DNA from: Dastarcus helophoroides
Taxonomy: Eukaryota > Arthropoda > Insecta > Coleoptera > Bothrideridae
Length of the DNA stretch: 64,000 nucleotides
Assembly: GCA_028583605.1 (NCBI GenBank)
Contig: CM053333.1
Span: 33,005,051 to 33,069,050 of the forward strand
Direction of reading: 5' to 3'
The notes under the pieces: model-generated
The model's input: the letters and a program-made list of their open reading frames with translations, nothing else
Told to the model about the DNA's origin: nothing
Database searches by the model: none
Translations under genes and position numbers: made by a program
Shown: in pieces, positions 58,851-64,000 of the stretch
How the letters are laid out: every line of letters starts with the position of its first letter
How positions within the stretch are numbered: position 1 is the first letter of the stretch

Positions 58851-61566
58851 CTAGAGGACCATCCTTGGTCTCCTAATCCTGGTTGGGATGTCTGGATCGT
58901 AATCCACTGCCTGTCGAACTAGTTCGTTGGGATGCGTTTCCGCTCTCACCATTGCCCTGGAATTAATTTCCCTAAGAAATTCTCTTACCGAAGGTAGTTC
59001 AGCTTCTCTGTGGAGCTGATTGTTTCTCACAAACCATGGAGCGTCCATGGCTTGTCTTAGAAAGACGTTCTGGAACACCTGGAGTTTCTTCATCTGATTA
59101 TCCGTCGCCTGTGACCAAGCTACAGATGCGTAGATCATCGCTGGTCTTATGATTGATTTGTATAGTAACACTTTAAGTCCAATGGACAGGTTACTATTTC
59201 TACCAATCATCGCTTGCAGCAGTCCCTTCAGCATTTTAGCTTTGGACACTGCATAATCGATGTGTGCCTGGAATGTTAGTCTTTTGTCTAAAATGACACC
59301 TAGATACTTTGCCTGAAGTCTCCAGTCGACGTTTTGCCCATGAACATTTACATGTCCATATGGTTGGAGTCTTTTTCGAGTGAAAAAGCCTGCTTGGGTC
59401 TTGTCTGCGTTGACTTGGATTCTCCATTGGCCGAAGTAATCTAGTAGACTGTCTGTTGCCTCCTGAAGTCGTCTGGTGACCACCTCTGGGCTGAAAGAGT
59501 ACGCCACTAAAGCTGTGTCATCTGCGTAAGTTGCCAATAAGGTGTTGTCGGTTGTTGGATTGGTTCTCGGAATGTCTGCTGTGAACAGAGAATACAGCAG
59601 AGGCAGAACCTTGAGGCACTCCATACTGTAACCTAAACTGGTTTGATAGTTCCTGTCGCACCTTTGCTCTAAAAGAGCGCTGGTCCAGGAACGAGCTTAC
59701 CATGTGAACCATTGTTAGAGGTATTCCAAACTGGTGCATCTTGTAGACCAATCCTTGGTGCCAAACTGTGTCAAATGCCTTGGAGATATCGAAGAAAATA
59801 GCTCCCACTACCTGATTCCAGTTCATGCGTTGGGTGATTGTTTCAACCACTCTCAGCAGTTGGTCTGAGGTAGAGTGCATCGGTTGGAACCCAAATTGTT
59901 CCTTTGGAATTATGTCGCGATCGCTGATGATATTCTGCAGACGTTTTCTTAAAATCCTTTCCGCCACCTTACCCAAATTGGATAAGAGGCTGATTGGCCT
60001 GTAATTTTGGGAAAATTTTCCATCCTTACCTGGCTTAGGAATGAAGATAACGTTTGCAGTTTTTCATCTTGTTGGAAAATACCGGAATTTAAACATAGAA
60101 TTGACTATTGCTCCAAAGTATTTGACAGCTTGGTCCGGAAGAGACTTCAGAGCTTGGTTTGGAATGCCATCTGGACCTGGAGACTTTTTGACATTTAGCT
60201 TGCGCAGAAAGCTTTGGATTTCCTCCTCGTTAGTTGGCTGGATGACGTCGTCTTCTTCTGGCACTTCCTCCTGAAGAATTTGCACCTCTTCTTCCACCTC
60301 ATCTACAAAGTCTAAGTCCACTTCTTCAAGTGTGGCCTGACAGTGTCGTTCAAAGGTCTCAGCAAAAGCTGCGGCCTTTTCCTGATCTGACTAAGCCATT
60401 CCTTGAGGTCCGTGTATCGGAGGGAAAGGTTTCCTAACTCCTCTTAGAGCTTTGGCTGTGCGCCAGAGATCTGATGGAGTTTCGAGGTTGCAACTTCTTA
60501 GGTGTTCCTGAAACTTAGAATTTTTGTGCTCTCTGAGTTCATACCTGAGCTCGTGGATGAGCCTGTTGACTTTCGCCTTATCTGCTTGCAGATTGGTCCG
60601 TCTTGCTCTCTTCCTGGCACGATTTTTCCTTCTAATCAGCTCCACCAAGTGATTTGGCAGTGGTTCCCTTCCTTCTATACGCCGGAAAGTTTTGGTCGCT
60701 GCCAGAATTGAATCTGTTATGGTGATTTCCAGTCTTTCCACCGCTGCGCTGATGTCATCGTTTGTATTGATCTCTCCAGGCTCTTCCAGGTTTTCTGCTA
60801 GATACTCCCTGAACTGTGTCCAGTTTGTTTTCTTGCAGTTGTCTGGAGGCTTGGGTCCACGATCATCTCCGATGGTCATCATCACTGGGTTGTGGTCTGA
60901 ACTGAGCTCACTAACTGATGTTAACTCAACAGTGTATCGAACATCCTTCATCAGTGCAACGTCCAGGACATCTGGAATTCCTGTGGCGTGATGATGATGG
61001 GTTGGTTCTTCTGGAGCCATTACATCGATTCCGTTCTGTGCTGTGAACCTTTGAAGTGTCCTCCCGTTTTTGTTGTTGACTCTGCTGCCCCACTCGACGT
61101 TTTTGGCATTAAGGTCTCCAGCCACAATAACATTGTTATTGTTTATTTCGAAGATGCGTGCCAAATCTGTCTGTGTGAGGGCGTTGGTTATGGAGTAACA
61201 AGACACCAGCGTCAGAGGTCCCTGCGCCATTTGAATTGTTACTCCAATTCCTTCCAGCTTTTCCAACTCCGGGGTGCCTGCAGCAAAATGAGTTAGCTTT
61301 CTACTTACATAGATAGCCGTACCTCCTCCTGGGCCAGTTGGTCTGTCTCTGAGGTGAAGAACATATCCTCGGATTTTGGGATCCTTAGATCTGAACGTCA
61401 TCCTGGTTTCGCTCAGTATCAGTACGTCCAGATCGTTTTCCTTTGCGAAAACTTCGAGTTCGTTCCTGTTGGCTTGGAGTCCGTTGCAGTTCCAGAAAAC
61501 TGCCTTGAGATGCTGGTGACGAGCAGGGTTTCCTTCGTTAACTCTCCTTTCCTGGCGTCTCCCCAT
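58851..61566 (-). pseudogene. Jockey-clade ORF2: endonuclease and reverse transcriptase, disrupted
   Basis: The ATG at 61566 overlaps the ORF1 stop as TAATG, the arrangement known in Jockey elements. The N-terminal third is an apurinic-type endonuclease (FWNCNGLQANRNEL, LILSETRMT, VIVAGDLNAKNVEWGS, SSDHNPVMM). The reverse transcriptase follows: KSPGPDGIPNQALK, FIPKPGK, FFDISKAFDTVWH, YGVPQGS, the catalytic YADDTALVAY, and KYLGVILDKRLTF; the C-terminal part runs to a TGA-class stop near 58851. About 905 codons are covered, the usual length. Defects: in-frame TAG at 60393-60391 (after GPQGMA), in-frame TGA at 60066-60064 (PTR then KTANV, where W is usual), and a frameshift just after GVPQGS near 59600 where some bases are lost. 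It encoded the DNA-nicking and copying enzyme for target-primed reverse transcription. Confidence 0.96.
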
Positions 61567-61871
61567 TATTGTTTCAGAGAGATTATCTTGGGAAGCAGCA
61601 TCATGATGCTTACGATGGCCTCTTGGCTGTTCCCGGCTTCAGAGACGGCCCTAATCAAGTCCAATACGACTTGATTTGTCGTTTCCGAAGTCTTTTTGGG
61701 GATCTTCTTCGCGCCACCTACGACTGAGGCATAAGTGTTTCCACTTACCTTTGGGTTGGAGGTTCCGACCGGTTTCGGCACAGCCTTTGGAGGTTTGACT
61801 GTTGTTGTTGCCTTTACTGTCGGTTTGGCTTTTGAAGTTGGAATCTTCTCCTGAGTGGCCTTTTGCTTCCT
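61566..61871 (-). pseudogene. Jockey ORF1 (gag-like) C-terminal remnant
   Basis: The frame is open from the 5' truncation point to the TAA at 61568-61566, about 101 codons. It is Lys/Pro/Thr-rich (KPTVKATTTVKPPKAVPKP), then has NTYASVVGGAKK and LDLIRAVSEAGNSQEAI. The YASVV motif before a C-terminal helix is typical of Jockey ORF1 tails. The N-terminal part and zinc knuckles are missing through 5' truncation. Confidence 0.85.
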
Positions 61872-61894
61872 ACAAAATTAACTATTTTAATTTT

Positions 61895-62325
61895 CTTAAA
61901 TTAAAATACAAATTTTGTCTTCTGAAACCAAGAAAGTAGTATCTCTCTGAGGATGATAGCTTGGCTATCGAAATGCGTTAAAGCAACCTTTGTTGTGTTT
62001 TTTAATCTTTCTTGGTTTCAGGGGACAAGATTTGTATTTCAATTTTTGAAGATAACCAAGGACCAATACAGGATATACTTTTTCCAGGATTGGAACATGT
62101 CAAAGAACTACTAAAAGTGTTCGACGTTTCGCCCATTATCGTAGGGGGCTTCTTCAGCAGCAAAATAAGGAAACAATAAATGAAAAGAAAAATATAAGGG
62201 AATATGCAAAAATGAAAGTTCAATTTCAGTTCTTTAACACGGTCCAATTCCGGAAGAAGTATATCCTGTACTGACTCTGGCCGTGGAAATCTTCGTTATC
62301 AAACCAAGGACCAGCCATTTCCATT
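61895..62325. mobile_element. Family C element split by a 204-bp terminal-inverted-repeat element
   Basis: Family C runs from 61895 (TTCTGAAACCAAGAAAG) through a hammerhead-like CTGAGGA at 61937 to ATAACCAAGGACCA at 62065. It is interrupted by 62067-62270 and resumes in part as AAACCAAGGACCAGCCATTT at 62298. The left arm of the palindrome is partly deleted. Confidence 0.75.
62067..62270. mobile_element. 204-bp element with 43-bp imperfect terminal inverted repeats
   Basis: TACAGGATATACTTTTTCC (left, 62067-62109) is complementary to GGAAGAAGTATATCCTGTA (right, 62228-62270), with similarity continuing inward. Inside on the minus strand is CTGAAGAAGCCC, a loop, GGGCGAAACGTCG, which echoes the ribozyme core but lacks a usable helix III. 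It may be a Penelope-type terminal derivative or MITE. A partial relative is at 45403-45460. Confidence 0.7.
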
Positions 62326-62329
62326 AAAA

Positions 62330-64000
62330 TTAATTTTTGAAAATATTGCCTCTTTGTGAAATTTTGATTTCTATTAAAAATTGCCACTTTTTAAAATATT
62401 TTTACTTCTTTTTAAATTTCAACCTTTATTTTTCGAAATTTCTACTTTTCTCAAAAATTTTAACTTTTTCCAAAAAATGCTACTTATTTAAAATTGTTGA
62501 TACTTTTAAATTATCAGTTTTCTTCAATATTACAATTTTTCTTGTAATATTCTTCATGGTGAACTCTTATTGACCCGAAATATTATGTTTATTAATTTTA
62601 TTTAACATTTCTTCGGCCCGGTTTGGAAATATTTAAATTTTTATTTTTGTTGACAATAATCTAAACAATTTTTAAAATATGACTACGTGATATTTAAATT
62701 CATTTAAAACTGTCATGAGAAAATTGAACTATTTGGCTATTTTTCGAAATTCTGACTAAAAAGTTTTACAAAAATTTTAATTATTTAATAATTCTACTTT
62801 TGCGAATTTGATTTTTTCAAAAAGTTTGTTCTTTTTTGGAGGCATTATCACTGTTTTTCAAAAAGTCCAAATTTTTCGAAAATTCAGCCCTTTCTGGAAT
62901 TCCGGATTATTTTTGACAAAATTTATGTAAACATTTCGCTTTTTTTTTAAAAATTTGATTTTTTCAAAAAGTTTGTTCTTTTTTGGAGGCATTATCACTG
63001 TTTTTTAAAAATTTCCAAATTTTTCGAAAATTCAGCCCTTTCTGGAATTTCGGATTATTTTTGATAAAATTTATGTAAACATCTCGCTTTTTTTTTAAAT
63101 TGGATTTTTTTTTAAATTATCTTTTTAAATTATATTTTTTCAAAATTTCACCTTTTGCTCAAAATTTCTACTTAAAAATTTCAACATTTTCAAAAATTTG
63201 GACTTTTAAAAAAAAAAACTTGAGTGTTTTCAAGTCAACTTTTTCTCAAAAGTTCGATTTTTCTAATATTTTTTAGAAAATTTCGACTTTTTTTGTCAAT
63301 TTGGACCAAAAAATTGAAACTATTCAGCTCTTTTTCGAAATTCTGACTGAAAATTTGTACAAATATCTCTAATGCTTAAAAATTTTGACTTTTTAAATGA
63401 AAACTTAAAAATTTGATTCTTTCTAATATTTAGTTTTTTTGGGGACATTTTAAACACTTTTTAAAAGTCTCTAAGTTTTTCAGCTCTTTCTGGAATTTCT
63501 GATTATTTTTGACAACGTTTATGTTAACGTTTCGCCTTTTTTTAAAAATTGGATTTTTTTTTAATTATGTTTTTAAATTATCCCTTTTCAAAATTTTACT
63601 TTTGCTCAAAATTTCTATTTAAAAATTTTAACCTTTTTAAGAATATGGACTTTTTGAAAAATTCGAGTGTTTCAAATCAATTTTCACTTCTTTTTAAATT
63701 TTAACCTTTATTTTTCAAAATTTCTACTTTTCTTAAAAATTTTAACTTTTTCTAAAAAATGCTACTTATTTAAAATTGTTGATACTTTTAAATTATCAGT
63801 TTTCTTCAATATTCCAATTTTTTTGTAATATTCTTCATGGTGAACTCTTATTGACCGGAAATATTATGTTTATTAATTTTATTTAACATTTTTTCGGCCC
63901 AGTTTGGAAATATTTACATTTTTATTGTTTCTTGACAATATTCTAAACAGTTTTTAAAATATGACTACGTGATATTTCAAAACATGACTACGTGATATTT
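62330..64000. repeat. T-rich satellite: inverted 48-53 kb family, plus a duplicated 290-bp segment
   Basis: 62690-63690 carries, reversed, the markers of the 450-bp unit (CTCTTTTTCGAAATTCTGAC, GACATTTTAA after TTTTTTTGGGG). The segment 62395-62690 is repeated at 63695-63990, including TTTCTTCAATATT, family D (62549-62660 and 63832-63935) and AATATGACTACGTGATATTT. The array runs off the window edge. Confidence 0.85.

Larger units (their letters stand above)
58603..61871 (-). mobile_element. 5'-truncated Jockey-clade non-LTR retrotransposon, about 3.27 kb
   Basis: The element reads on the minus strand from 61871 to a poly(A) tail (T run 58603-58618). It is flanked by an 11-bp target duplication, ACAAAATTAAC, at 58592-58602 and 61872-61882. 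It keeps the end of ORF1, a nearly complete ORF2 and a 3' UTR with a perfect hairpin. Two stops and one frameshift in ORF2 make it inactive. The intact duplication and limited damage suggest a fairly recent insertion into the T-rich satellite. Confidence 0.95.

Noticed and set aside
60502..61674. Plus-strand frames of 70-106 codons
   Set aside because: They are antisense shadows of the Jockey ORF2 and ORF1 on the minus strand.

Overview
This window reads as repeat-dense, AT-rich intergenic or intronic DNA from an arthropod, most likely an insect. The evidence is a 5'-truncated Jockey-clade non-LTR retrotransposon, a Penelope-like reverse transcriptase remnant, short solo LTRs and kilobases of A/T-rich satellite. 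There is no bacterial-style gene packing, no recognisable RNA gene of the standard kinds and no confident complete host gene. The best host-gene candidate is one cysteine-rich open exon ending at a good splice donor (13328-13754), downstream of a CpG-rich block (12420-12850). The insect order cannot be fixed from this sequence.

Layout. 1-1160 is a pyrimidine-rich repeat with a 125-bp higher-order unit. 5490-7885 is a 2.3-kb pure purine tract. 9355-9460 and 11690-11840 are short tandem repeats. 15138-16830 is a palindromic array of hammerhead-bearing monomers. 19445-20189 is a duplicated LTR. 21850-24210 is a 16-bp satellite built on TGACCTTGA. 24712-25600 is a 331-bp tandem repeat. 27205-30530 is a satellite of GTCGAAATTTCGAG-like units with six 290-bp higher-order copies. 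34793-36439 holds repeat fragments, an ACGT-rich satellite and a solo LTR with target duplication. 37055-43290 mixes 630-bp and 425-bp tandem units, the Penelope remnant and ribozyme remnants. 45657-47455 holds more of these. 48160-53110 is a 450-bp satellite. 53116-54610 is a tandem 377-bp array carrying hammerheads. 57439-57647 is a solo LTR. 58603-61871 is the Jockey element with target duplication. 61895-64000 is foldback material and an inverted, T-rich version of the 48-53 kb satellite.

The most striking content is self-cleaving RNA. Three unrelated repeat families carry hammerhead ribozyme cores. Family A has CUGAUGA/GAAA and a 466-bp monomer. Family B has CUGACGA/GAAA and a 377-bp monomer. 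Family C has CUGAAGA/GAAA with one extra nucleotide and lies inside foldback elements. All have a two-base-pair helix III and an open helix I, as reported for Penelope-like elements and small metazoan retrozymes. A Penelope-like reverse transcriptase remnant lies directly against a family B ribozyme, so the window may hold both the non-autonomous circular-RNA repeats and a relic of an enzyme type proposed to move them. This interpretation is inference; the ribozyme cores, spacing and junctions are read directly.

A second theme is that several satellites are built from units that match transcription factor sites: TGACCTTGA (FTZ-F1/ERR extended half-site) at 22-24 kb, and GAAnnTTCnnGAA (heat shock element) at 27-30 kb. 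Whether they are bound is untested.
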